From a virus, in the IMG/VR virus record IMGVR_UViG_3300050015_000298, positions 1-33,694 of that record: DNA of 33,694 bases; one strand, given 5' to 3'. The translations under genes were made by a program, and so were the position numbers. The stretch's first letter is position 1. Each line of letters starts with the position of its first letter. Below, one piece after another: positions 6,334 to 14,689 of this stretch. The notes below the pieces were generated by a model. The model saw only the letters and a list, made by a program, of their open reading frames with translations. It was not told where the DNA came from and searched no databases.

Positions 6334-6511
6334 GCTGGCTTTCGAATTCGGCCTAGTCTTAGCTGAGGTGGCTAAAGAAAAGAAAATTGAGATGACCCCA
6401 GAGCTGTCCCTGAGAGCTGAGAGCGTGTTTATAAAAGAAATAAATGAGCAGGGTTTAAAGAGCGTAGCTTGCCAATTTGTCCCTCTCATACTTGCGTGTT
6501 TTGAGGTATAG
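6299..6511 (+). CDS. Hypothetical helical protein, 70 aa; last gene of the left arm
   Basis: The preferred start is ATG 6299, giving MILPIYGKKTIKLAFEFGLV. An ATG at 6233 would add 22 low-complexity residues from the out-of-frame overlap with the previous gene. The body is helical (LAEVAKEKKIEMTPELSLRA, then VFIKEINEQGLKSVACQFVP). The start codon comes directly from the end of an A9 run. A +1 slip there would fuse it to the previous frame, so the two could be one gene if a base was miscalled. No family is recognised. Confidence 0.6.
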   Translation: MILPIYGKKTIKLAFEFGLVLAEVAKEKKIEMTPELSLRAESVFIKEINEQGLKSVACQFVPLILACFEV

Positions 6512-6537
6512 ATTTATAATAAAGTAGAATAAGGCTC

Positions 6538-6619
6538 TCGATGTTTCGCTACGGTGTTTGGGCTACTCGTCCTAGATGAGTAAGAACTAACATCGATGAC
6601 TCGAACACCATGAGTTCTT
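6538..6619 (+). ncRNA. Candidate structured RNA with crossing helices (pseudoknot)
   Basis: Helix A pairs TCGATGTT (6538-6545) with AACATCGA (6589-6596). Helix B pairs GGTGTTTG (6553-6560) with CGAACACC (6602-6609), with one G-U. Helix C is a local hairpin, TACTCGT (6564-6570) with ATGAGTA (6576-6582). Helix D pairs AGAACT (6583-6588) with AGTTCT (6613-6618). The order is A-B-D-A'-B'-D', so A, B and D cross each other and may be alternatives rather than all form together. Wobble pairs are G-U on the + strand and would be A-C on the - strand, which favours a + strand RNA. It lies 26 bases after the last left-arm gene and matches no RNA family I recognise. Confidence 0.45.
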
Positions 6620-6627
6620 TGTGGAAA

Positions 6628-6695
6628 AAAAAACACCTTACCGTTACCTGATGCAATATTTTTTAATAATACATCTGCGAACATAGGTGTTTTTT
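6628..6695. terminator. Bidirectional terminator-like inverted repeat between convergent operons
   Basis: AAAAAACACCT at 6628-6638 is complementary to AGGTGTTTTTT at 6685-6695. The A and T runs give a U-tract on either strand. The position, between the last + strand gene (ends 6511) and the end of the - strand operon (6699), is where a two-way terminator is expected. The 46-base loop is long and holds a weak inner GATG/CATC stem, so efficiency is uncertain. The AACACC/AGGTGTT arms could also compete with helix B of the upstream RNA. Confidence 0.55.
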
Positions 6696-6698
6696 GAT

Positions 6699-9600
6699 TT
6701 AGATTGGATTGTATCTGCTGGACGAAGATCCAGAGGATTTCGGAGTGGATTTGTTATAATAAGATTGTCCTTGGTCAGTGTAAGATTTACCGAATAAGCC
6801 GGCTCTGACATAATTCATTGGGGTACTAGGTATGCTATACTGATAGGCACCCTGAGGGTGTGCCTTAGTCGGCGAACCCCTCGAAGCCCCTTGGGATACG
6901 GCTTTAAGACCTTCATAGGTTCTTTTTATTTGAGCGCCGCCCGGAACTACATTGGTGAATAAAGAGTTGCCAACTGTCCGCAGTCTAGAGGAGACACTCG
7001 GGACATTCCCGTATTGGTCTTTAGCTCCGGTAATTGCATTGAATGTGTCTATACCAAATTGGATGGCCGGTGGCATGCCAAATCTCAAAGGCATCCATGA
7101 GTCGGTCCATTTCATTCCGAAGGCTGAACCTATGTATGAGAATAGAAGCATTGACGAAACAAGATACCTTACCAGCTTCCACCAATTTCTCTGGCCAATC
7201 ATTTCTATTATAAATTCACTCTGCTTCAACCCAAAACTTTGGAACTGAGCTGCCATCTTTGCGATATCGCTGTTCAATCCGACCGGCGTGTCCAGTGGAC
7301 CGAATAAGAACTGGGTTTTACCGGCAACAAATTTTCCATAGTGGATGGCGTCCTCCATAGTTGGAGTGTAGCCAGCCGGCATCGGTTTTCCGAAAGCTTC
7401 CCGATATTCTTTTGGAGTCGTTCTGCCATTCAGGAATTTTGCTTTAGCTCCATAGTATGCCGCCCCCCTGTTTACCATTTCAGAGGCTGTCATGTTCAGG
7501 AATAACACATTGTCGAACTTCTCAGCCATCTTTTTTACAGCGCTGTAAGTCCTATCCTCAATGAACGGGGCGATCAAAGCGCCGTTCTCTTTTAACTCTT
7601 TCCCGCCATATCTGACTAAATCCAAATATCCCTTCATGGTATAGCGCGTCCCTAACTCGGCGTAGGTGTTGACTCCCTGAGTTAAGTTTTTGGCAAACGA
7701 GGTCATAGAACCTCCGATCTTCGCCCTAGAAATCATCATTCTTACGAATCTGGTGATAGCTGCGGTCGGTCTGGCCCCGAATAAATATCCTACTCTTTCT
7801 TTAATGTGGTTATCGATCAGGGTATCTAGCTCTGTGGGCCTCAAGTTAACGGCCCCAAGGTATCTGTTGAGATAATTTAGTTGGCTAGTATCAGTCATCT
7901 TCGACGTGGCTGCCTTGAGTTCAGCAAGGGCCGGGTCCATGTTAACCTTCCTAGTAGCCCTCTTAACATAGGCATCGAGCGCCTTCCAGGTGTTTTTTAG
8001 GTATCCTTCAGCTCCTTGTCTCTGTAGCAAGAAAGGGTTGTAAACGCTCCCGGGAATTTTTTTGTTGATTAGGAACGAAATTTCTTCTGGGATTTCTCCA
8101 CCCTTACCAAGTGGGAAAATGTGGGTTATGTATTCAGAAATCCTAGCATCGGGTTTCATGCCTAGTCTATCCGCCCATTCGCTTAGCCAAGTCTTTATTT
8201 CTCCGGCCACCTTGGTTTCCTCTGGAGTCAAAGAAATTTTCTCTCCATCTAACGCGCGGAAAATTCTCTCATTGCTCGCCGCAGGCACTTGTTTTGACCA
8301 TGCAGTTATTTTGTCAATATTTTTAGGTAACTCTTTAACGTAACCTTCATACCCAGACAACAACCTCTCGTATTGAGGTCGGATTTTCATTCTCTCAAAT
8401 ATCTTCCAAGGAGTTCTTAGGTAGTCTAGGAACCTCACCCTTTCCTCCATGGGCGTTCGTTCAGACCCCATCATAACTTTTTCCAGTGGGTCAATAGGTA
8501 TGTCCGGCGGAAGATTTGCCTTGGCTGTTTCTAATATTTTTGCGGCTAAATCAATCGGCGCGCCCTCGGTAGGGAGAGGAGTTGATTTAGAAAATGTAGG
8601 CGTAACTATTTTGGCTGGACGATTAGTCCCGGAGGTTGCAAGCGTTGGGCTTTGTGGCTTCACAAAAATACCGTTAGCGTTGGGTTCAGCCGGTCTGGGA
8701 GTCTTCTCCAGTAGTGCTTGTAAGTCTTTTTTGAAGCTTGGGGGACTGCTGAAGTCAGAAAGAGGAGTTGTCTTGTCTCCTTTTAATATTTTCTCAAAAA
8801 GCGGCCTCATGGCCATAACTGCGGCTTCTTCCTTTCTAAATACTAGCCTCTTGAGTGCATCGAAAAAGGTCACCCCTAACTTCCTGAGTAATGGCTCCAT
8901 CTGTAGCGCCGGTAATTTATTCTCAAATACATAATTAGCGAAACTCTCTGCAAAAAATTCTTGTGGATTTTTGGCATAGTAAGAGGCACTGCCATTTTTT
9001 CCGCTCAATCCTCCTTCAAAAAGGTTTATCCTTCCAGTTCTCTTCATTTGGGAGTAAACCGTATCCACTATTTGCCTCTCAGAGTTTGTTAAAATTAGAT
9101 AATACCCCGCGTGGCCGTATTCGTGAGCGAATACTTTCGCTGGCTCAGCAGTAGCGTAATTATTCCCTGTTCCCACTAACCCTTTACGTAAATTGAGTTT
9201 GTTTGTATACGGAATCGCCATCCCCATGCTGGTTTGCGCAGAAAATCTCCCCGAGGTTCTCATCCTGGCATTTTCTCCAATATTTAACAGGCTTAGGTAT
9301 TTGTCGTTGGTTCCTTCGAAAAGGGTCTTTAAGATAGTCGCATCTTCTGGGCGGATTGTATTGTTCTTGACCATTGTATCCAGTCTTTTTGTGAGACCTT
9401 GATACCCCGGCCCTTGAGTTGCGGTTGACTCGCTTGCCAGTGGCTTAGTAGTCGTTTTTCCTAAGTCTCTAACTGCAATATTGTGGTCGTTGATTGCGCT
9501 AGGAATATTGTCTGTGAAGGTTACCCCATCTATCCTAGGCAACCTAGAAACTATGCTCTGTATGTCGGGATAACTGACACCGTTACTAGTTAGTTTTTTT

Positions 9601-11309
9601 TCTATAGCAGCAATCGTTGTCTTCCCCTCCTCCATGCCATCTACCACATTATATGGAACTTTTGTATTCTCTGGCGTGACAGGGATGCCTGGGATAGTCG
9701 AACTACCATCAACAGTCATTATCGTTTGTTTCCCAGTTGGAGAAACAGCTCCAGGAGTCGTAATCGCTGGGGGAGTTGCTGGAGTATTAGACGGGACATT
9801 TATGGGGTCGCTAGCAGACCCGGGCACCTCATTATTGATTATCGGCTTATTAGCATTGAAAATACTTTGTGCCACGCCGGGCTCTGCCGCACTCGCAGCT
9901 TGAGAAATGGGGCCAGAGGTAGCTGGTGGGTTTGTTTCAACCGGTTGCGATTGGGCTATATCGGTTGCTGGAGCAGCGCCTGTGACTTCCCCGGGTATCG
10001 CTCCCTCTGGTATCCCGGCTGACTTCTCCCAGCCAGATAAAAACGTAACTAATTTATTATATAAAGAAGGTTCCGATTTGAACATTTCGACCTGCACTTT
10101 CGTCATGTCTGGGACAGTTTTGGCTTCTACCCCTTTGTATCCATCTGGGACAACGTCTAGAACTGCTTTGCCGGAAGTGCTCGTTGTGACTTTCAATAAG
10201 ATACTTGGGTCATCTGGATTTTTGAAATAGACTTCTTTCGGTTGAGAGAACACCTGTTCAGGCGTAGTCCCATCCGGAAGCATGCTTTTGGCCTGCTCGG
10301 CAACCTTTGTGCCTTCTACTGTGTTGCCCATTTTGTACCAAACTGGTCTAAAAAATGAAGTTACTGGATATGCTAGCGTGTCAAAAGCTAAAAAAGTTTT
10401 ACCTGCACTCAGTGCGTTTTGAACCCTTTCATTTATATTACTAGCCTTCGAAATGAGCCCTCCAACGAATCCGGTTCCATAGGCCTTAGCGGCGTTCACC
10501 GGGTTGAATATATTCCTTGTGATCACGCTCTTTTGCATTGCATCGGTGGCTACCTTAACTGCCGCTTCTCCGCCCGGGATTGCTTCGGTTACTGCCCCTG
10601 CTACCGGTCCTAAAAACTTTCCAAGAGTCATCCAGCCCACTATGCTTCCTGCCAGTTCCATGCCTTTCTGTGACAACGTAACTGCGGGGGCTTTGTTGTC
10701 ATACCCCACGTTTCCGGCGTATCCAAAACTCATGCCTCTTTGGAAGTATTCGTCCGGGGCGATTTTGGCGGCCTCAATTTTTTGGTTTAAAATGTCAGCC
10801 TCTTGTTGTTTTTGTGTTTGCCATGCCTGCGCCTCAGGGGTTGGTATTTCTGGCTTGGCAGTGGAGATGGTTAAGCTCTTGTCTGGGACGAATGGTTTAA
10901 CTGACCCAATTTTTGATAAATCTGTCCTGTTCCCATACTTATCAGTGTAAATATTGGGTTCAGTTACCGGCTGGACGTTGGTTTTAACGTCTCCTAAGAC
11001 CGTAGAAATTGTTTTTACTGGGTATGGGCTGGTTGGCTGGGCCTTCTTAGTATCAGCCGGGCTCATCATTGTTTTTTCTTTAGGAGTGTATCCCGTGAAA
11101 TAATCCTCAATCCCCGATTTCAAGCTATCGAACCAATTCATTTTAGGCTCAGCAGCGGGCGTAGGATAGCTTTTTTGTTGGTCCGCCGTAGGCTGGTATG
11201 GTTTCGTCGCAGCAAAAATATCTGGTACAGCTGAAACCGTAGATATGGGGTTATATCTATTGCTTCCTACCGTGGCAATTGGATTATACTTGGTTGAAGT
11301 TGTCGCCAT
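6699..11309 (-). CDS. Giant ejection (internal virion) protein with HExxH metallopeptidase domain, 1536 aa
   Basis: The last and largest late gene, in the place where short-tailed phages encode their big DNA-ejection proteins. Residues 1-190 are Pro/Thr/Lys-rich and look disordered. A Gly/Ala-rich, membrane-friendly region follows (about 200-330), then a long Pro/Thr/Ala linker (about 450-560). A zinc-peptidase domain is next: VFAHEYGHAGYY gives H729, E730 and H733, and NPQEFFAESFANYV offers E784 or E788 as the third ligand, as in lethal-factor-like gluzincins. Residues 960-1460 are helical, with a hydrophobic stretch (LVRYLVSSMLLFSYIGSAFG) near the C-terminus. The motif K/RYNPI occurs at residues 7-11 and 18-22 and again as the last five residues. 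The peptidase may cut virion or host proteins during entry (inference). Confidence 0.75.
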   Translation of the reverse strand: MATTSTKYNPIATVGSNRYNPISTVSAVPDIFAATKPYQPTADQQKSYPTPAAEPKMNWFDSLKSGIEDYFTGYTPKEKTMMSPADTKKAQPTSPYPVKTISTVLGDVKTNVQPVTEPNIYTDKYGNRTDLSKIGSVKPFVPDKSLTISTAKPEIPTPEAQAWQTQKQQEADILNQKIEAAKIAPDEYFQRGMSFGYAGNVGYDNKAPAVTLSQKGMELAGSIVGWMTLGKFLGPVAGAVTEAIPGGEAAVKVATDAMQKSVITRNIFNPVNAAKAYGTGFVGGLISKASNINERVQNALSAGKTFLAFDTLAYPVTSFFRPVWYKMGNTVEGTKVAEQAKSMLPDGTTPEQVFSQPKEVYFKNPDDPSILLKVTTSTSGKAVLDVVPDGYKGVEAKTVPDMTKVQVEMFKSEPSLYNKLVTFLSGWEKSAGIPEGAIPGEVTGAAPATDIAQSQPVETNPPATSGPISQAASAAEPGVAQSIFNANKPIINNEVPGSASDPINVPSNTPATPPAITTPGAVSPTGKQTIMTVDGSSTIPGIPVTPENTKVPYNVVDGMEEGKTTIAAIEKKLTSNGVSYPDIQSIVSRLPRIDGVTFTDNIPSAINDHNIAVRDLGKTTTKPLASESTATQGPGYQGLTKRLDTMVKNNTIRPEDATILKTLFEGTNDKYLSLLNIGENARMRTSGRFSAQTSMGMAIPYTNKLNLRKGLVGTGNNYATAEPAKVFAHEYGHAGYYLILTNSERQIVDTVYSQMKRTGRINLFEGGLSGKNGSASYYAKNPQEFFAESFANYVFENKLPALQMEPLLRKLGVTFFDALKRLVFRKEEAAVMAMRPLFEKILKGDKTTPLSDFSSPPSFKKDLQALLEKTPRPAEPNANGIFVKPQSPTLATSGTNRPAKIVTPTFSKSTPLPTEGAPIDLAAKILETAKANLPPDIPIDPLEKVMMGSERTPMEERVRFLDYLRTPWKIFERMKIRPQYERLLSGYEGYVKELPKNIDKITAWSKQVPAASNERIFRALDGEKISLTPEETKVAGEIKTWLSEWADRLGMKPDARISEYITHIFPLGKGGEIPEEISFLINKKIPGSVYNPFLLQRQGAEGYLKNTWKALDAYVKRATRKVNMDPALAELKAATSKMTDTSQLNYLNRYLGAVNLRPTELDTLIDNHIKERVGYLFGARPTAAITRFVRMMISRAKIGGSMTSFAKNLTQGVNTYAELGTRYTMKGYLDLVRYGGKELKENGALIAPFIEDRTYSAVKKMAEKFDNVLFLNMTASEMVNRGAAYYGAKAKFLNGRTTPKEYREAFGKPMPAGYTPTMEDAIHYGKFVAGKTQFLFGPLDTPVGLNSDIAKMAAQFQSFGLKQSEFIIEMIGQRNWWKLVRYLVSSMLLFSYIGSAFGMKWTDSWMPLRFGMPPAIQFGIDTFNAITGAKDQYGNVPSVSSRLRTVGNSLFTNVVPGGAQIKRTYEGLKAVSQGASRGSPTKAHPQGAYQYSIPSTPMNYVRAGLFGKSYTDQGQSYYNKSTPKSSGSSSSRYNPI

Positions 11310-11311
11310 AA

Positions 11312-12289
11312 TTATAGTTGAACTAGTGGTTGTCCGGTTACGGCTCTATTCCATATTTTAGAGAACCAACTTTCTTTTACCACATCAGTGAGCGGTAATT
11401 GGTCGATATAATAATGCTTGACCGATTCTGGCAGTGTGCTAGCCGCGATATCGGCTGCTACGTCTGCAGTCTTTTTGTCTCCCTTTTTAACTGCAGCAAT
11501 ATCCTCCTTAAAGAAGCTATCGATTGTCTTGGTCTGCCCAGTTATATCATCCTTGGCTGTAGGTGGCTGGATAAAATAGTTTTGCAAATCCTCATCTAAT
11601 TTTGAGAATCCATCGATTGTCATGCCAGCGTTTCTTGCTCCATTGTTCAATTGAGTTTGGGTAAATAGGTCCGAATTGCCACCACCCTTAGACCCGGTTG
11701 TAGCCTTCCATTGACGGATACTTTCATTGGTTTGAAAAATTTCGTCCTCCCTCTTGGCTTTTGCGGCGTCAGCTGTCTGTTTGTCTTTTAATCTGGCGAA
11801 GACATCATTCAACGCCGGGTCGTAAATACCAGCATAAGCTTTTTCAATAGCTTTCAATTCTGTCGGACTGTAAGCAATTCCTGATTTATTTCCTACGTTA
11901 TATGGGTCAGTAGTCCCTGTGGCAATATCATTTCTGGTATTGTTTAAATCCCTTGCAGTTGCCTGTAGGTCAGTGGCAGATTGGTCGGGGTTGGTCATAG
12001 CGTCGCCTGCGTACTTCGGGATATCCCCGCTCACGGGAATCTTCGTAGCAACGTAATTGCCATAATCTGCGGCAGTTTTAAAATACTGGCCCGTCTTAGG
12101 GTCTATGTATTTTGAACGAGTAACCGGCGCAGTGGGGACTATAGCCGAAGCAGGGTTAGAGTTCATAAAAGAACTCTGTGCGGGAATCACCTTGCCGTTA
12201 GCATCATATCCGGGGGAAGCCGTTCCTATTGGATAAGATTTCTGCTCTTTTTCGTTTATATATGCTCCTGAAAATAGTGGTGTTGCCAT
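11312..12289 (-). CDS. Probable ejection/internal virion protein, 325 aa
   Basis: A 325-residue, hydrophilic, Ala/Thr/Asp-rich protein encoded between the LysM protein and the giant peptidase protein. The N-terminus is low in structure (residues 1-100). The middle is helical (PTELKAIEKAYAGIYDPALN, then ARLKDKQTADAAKAKREDEI), and the C-terminal third is again helical. It has no recognised domain. Size and position fit the middle of the three ejection-protein genes of short-tailed phages, so the role is inferred from context only. Confidence 0.6.
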   Translation of the reverse strand: MATPLFSGAYINEKEQKSYPIGTASPGYDANGKVIPAQSSFMNSNPASAIVPTAPVTRSKYIDPKTGQYFKTAADYGNYVATKIPVSGDIPKYAGDAMTNPDQSATDLQATARDLNNTRNDIATGTTDPYNVGNKSGIAYSPTELKAIEKAYAGIYDPALNDVFARLKDKQTADAAKAKREDEIFQTNESIRQWKATTGSKGGGNSDLFTQTQLNNGARNAGMTIDGFSKLDEDLQNYFIQPPTAKDDITGQTKTIDSFFKEDIAAVKKGDKKTADVAADIAASTLPESVKHYYIDQLPLTDVVKESWFSKIWNRAVTGQPLVQL

Positions 12290-12293
12290 GGTT

Positions 12294-13211
12294 TTATAAT
12301 TGGTTATTATAGCCTGTTGATAATAATTTGTTCCCCTTGTTCGCTAAGTAACCTGCCGCTCTTGAATTGGCCGCAGCCTTTCTAGCAACATTTTGTGTGC
12401 CCTGGAATGTATATTGGCTAGGATTATAAATACTAGAAAGACTTCCAACCCCTACGCCTCCGCTCGCCACACTAGGGTTATAGGTGTTAGATCCCAAATT
12501 GTAATATTGAGACAACCCGTTGGCTGCATCGTTCCCATACTGATATTGATAGTCTCGGGCGGTGTTTCCGATATCTCTGCCGTAACTGGCGAGCTTAGAA
12601 GCTTGTTCTCGTTGATAAGAAGTCTGGAGTTTCTGCTCTTTCTGGTTCCTGGCAGTCGAAAAAAGCATGCCGGTATCTGATGCGTTTTGGTCTAAAGTTG
12701 TCTTATCTTTTTGAAAATTTTCGCCAGAGGAAACCAAATAGTCCTGATAGTCGGAAGTTTTTTGAGCTAAATCACTCTCGGCCTTAGCCTTGTCGTTAGC
12801 CTGTTGGGCCTCATAAAACAGTCTATTATCCTCCATCCCTTGAGCCAGGGCATCCTGTTGCTCCTGCAAGGTAAATGGCTGACCGTTTTCATTGACCAAT
12901 CCGCTCAAGTCCCCGGAAGTAGCAGCGTACTGCAAGGCGTCAGAAGTATTCCCTTTGGCTATTCTGGCCGCATTAACGGGGTTACTCGTTACCCCGGCTT
13001 CATATTCAGCGTCAGTGAGAAGCTGATTCGGGTCAGTTTTCCCAGAAGAACCGGCAGAACTGGTAACAGGGAGATTCAAAGAAGCGCCAGCCTGAATTTT
13101 ATTAGCATCTTTTATATTAGGATTGGCAGCCATAATAGCAGCAACTGTGGTACCGTTAGCTAGGGCTATTTTCGACAGACTATCTCCTGGTTTTATTTGA
13201 TATGAAGCCAT
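12294..13211 (-). CDS. LysM-domain virion protein, probable ejection protein, 305 aa
   Basis: Residues 1-48 are a clear LysM domain (SYQIKPGDSLSKIALANGTT, ending IQAGASLNLPV), which binds peptidoglycan or chitin-like sugars. Residues 60-230 are a long charged, Gln-rich helical region (LQEQQDALAQGMEDNRLFYE and following), and the tail is Gly/Asn/Tyr-rich. It is the first of three consecutive large late proteins and probably anchors the entry machine at the cell wall. The tail carries GSNTYNP (240-246) and IYNPS (261-265), recalling the GSNRYNP of the giant protein, and GYLANK (287-292), matching the N-termini of two collagen-like proteins. It starts one base after the previous stop (TAACATG). 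Confidence 0.75.
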   Translation of the reverse strand: MASYQIKPGDSLSKIALANGTTVAAIMAANPNIKDANKIQAGASLNLPVTSSAGSSGKTDPNQLLTDAEYEAGVTSNPVNAARIAKGNTSDALQYAATSGDLSGLVNENGQPFTLQEQQDALAQGMEDNRLFYEAQQANDKAKAESDLAQKTSDYQDYLVSSGENFQKDKTTLDQNASDTGMLFSTARNQKEQKLQTSYQREQASKLASYGRDIGNTARDYQYQYGNDAANGLSQYYNLGSNTYNPSVASGGVGVGSLSSIYNPSQYTFQGTQNVARKAAANSRAAGYLANKGNKLLSTGYNNQL

Positions 13212-13212
13212 G

Positions 13213-13563
13213 TTATTTTATTAACTTTTTTAATTCATCTATTTGATTTTGAAGATCGTTACACCTATGGGCGAAAATAAGATATAAATCCTGCTTACTC
13301 TCATACATCCCAATCATTTGTCCCTCCCTAATTTCTTTAGGTCTTATCCCAAAGGTAGGGAGTGTTTGCGGGGGGACAACTCTTGCCCTGTCTGAAACTT
13401 CTTTTTCATCTGGGGTGGCGATAGGGTCAAAATTATCAGGATCAAAATTAGCGTCTGGGTTCATCATTTTCTCCACGGACTTTTTCAACTCAAGTTTCCT
13501 CACTGCTAAGGTTAACGTCTTGTCTAAATATTTTGGTAAATCTTTTGGTAAATCTTTTGCCAT
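13213..13563 (-). CDS. Hypothetical small virion-operon protein, 116 aa
   Basis: A 116-residue protein. The N-terminus is basic and carries a short DLPKDLPK repeat. The middle is acidic and Asp/Pro-rich (DANFDPDNFDPIATPDEKE), and the C-terminus is a coiled coil (HRCNDLQNQIDELKKLIK). It lies between the fibre and the LysM protein genes, with only a few bases on either side. It could be a chaperone or connector for those proteins, but no family is recognised. Confidence 0.6.
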   Translation of the reverse strand: MAKDLPKDLPKYLDKTLTLAVRKLELKKSVEKMMNPDANFDPDNFDPIATPDEKEVSDRARVVPPQTLPTFGIRPKEIREGQMIGMYESKQDLYLIFAHRCNDLQNQIDELKKLIK

Positions 13564-13567
13564 ATTT

Positions 13568-14689
13568 TTAAAATGCCGTCATATCGACTGTTCCAATCCA
13601 ACCACTTGATTGCCTCCCGACAAAATACGAGCTACCCGACCTAGATTCGTACCACAGGGCGCCTGTAGAACTTGTGGGGTGATAAGTCCAAAGCGTTGTG
13701 AAGACTAGTGCGTTAGCCACTCCGATGAATGTACTAACCACCAATCCCCCCGTTATACCCACTGACCCATCCATAATTATAATCGCTCCTCCGGAATAGC
13801 CTCCATAAATTGACCCTGCAATGTTGTTAAAGGCATCCCTAAAGACAATAGATGTCGTGTCTATCTTCACCCTCATATAAGAAGCGTCCCATGCCTGCAG
13901 AAAATTAGAACTATCAAGTTGCACCCTCGCACCGCTCGCTGCGGTTCTTATCGTCTTTCCAGTAATATATGTTCCAGAAATATTCTCGGCTGCAACGCTC
14001 CCGGCAACCACAGATAGAGCGTTTACAAATCCCGTTGTAACCGTATTCCCTATGATTGTCGTCACGCCACCCGAGGTAACGGCCGTTCCTTGCCCGACGT
14101 TCGTACCTACGATTAATTGTCCTGTGGTTATTTTACTGGCATCAATTGAGTTAGCTAAAATGTTATCTCCAACTATTTGTGTTGCTTCAGAAAGGTTATA
14201 TGTGGCGCTCCCTGAGCCGGAATTCTGGGCTACTGCGATCAAGACTTTTCCCACGCCTACGGCCAAAGATGGATTTGTTGTCACCTGATAGGCGGTCGAC
14301 GAGACGTTCAAATCTAGATAAATATAAGTTTTACTGCTCATCACCCCGGTATTCCCCGATGAGATGGCATAGACTGCTCCGTTAGCGGAAGTAAAAGTTC
14401 CAGCGCCCCACCCTACTTGGGTGGAACTAGTTGGAGAGAACGCGCTTGTTTGTCCCCATCCCCAGTTAGAAACGTCAAGAGTGGCGGGAGGAATGGACCC
14501 GGGTTCCAATTGTGCCCCATTAATTAAAGTGTTGCTCGTATTGATATCTTGAGCTGCTCCTCCAGCCGCAACGGCTGGCACAGTTGCCGGGACCACATTT
14601 GAAGAATCATAAACAGCGTCCTTCGTTGTAATGTCTTGAAGGGGGGTTTTGTACAGCCACCGGTTGAGGAGAAGTTCCGTAAGTTTCAT
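13568..14689 (-). CDS. Tail fibre / receptor-binding-type protein, 373 aa
   Basis: A 373-residue, Gly/Ser/Thr/Val-rich protein with almost no charged stretches. The first 15 residues (MKLTELLLNRWLYKT) are a likely docking segment. Long beta-repeat stretches follow (GDNILANSIDASKITTGQ, and NISGTYITGKTIRTAASG), typical of trimeric phage fibres. The C-terminal part is aromatic (TLWTYHPTSSTGALWYESRS) and may be the tip domain. The start overlaps the previous stop as TAATG. The role is inferred from composition and its place next to the tail-hub gene. Confidence 0.65.
   Translation of the reverse strand: MKLTELLLNRWLYKTPLQDITTKDAVYDSSNVVPATVPAVAAGGAAQDINTSNTLINGAQLEPGSIPPATLDVSNWGWGQTSAFSPTSSTQVGWGAGTFTSANGAVYAISSGNTGVMSSKTYIYLDLNVSSTAYQVTTNPSLAVGVGKVLIAVAQNSGSGSATYNLSEATQIVGDNILANSIDASKITTGQLIVGTNVGQGTAVTSGGVTTIIGNTVTTGFVNALSVVAGSVAAENISGTYITGKTIRTAASGARVQLDSSNFLQAWDASYMRVKIDTTSIVFRDAFNNIAGSIYGGYSGGAIIIMDGSVGITGGLVVSTFIGVANALVFTTLWTYHPTSSTGALWYESRSGSSYFVGRQSSGWIGTVDMTAF

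Noticed and set aside
6535-6625. tRNA or tmRNA gene in the convergent gap
   Set aside because: A GACTCGAAC-like T-loop word caught the eye, but no 7-bp acceptor stem, D-arm or anticodon arm could be built on either strand.
8449-8934. 161-codon open frame on the + strand
   Set aside because: It is antisense to the giant ejection protein, whose long frame and HExxH motif are convincing. It has no leader signal and a composition that mirrors the opposite strand.
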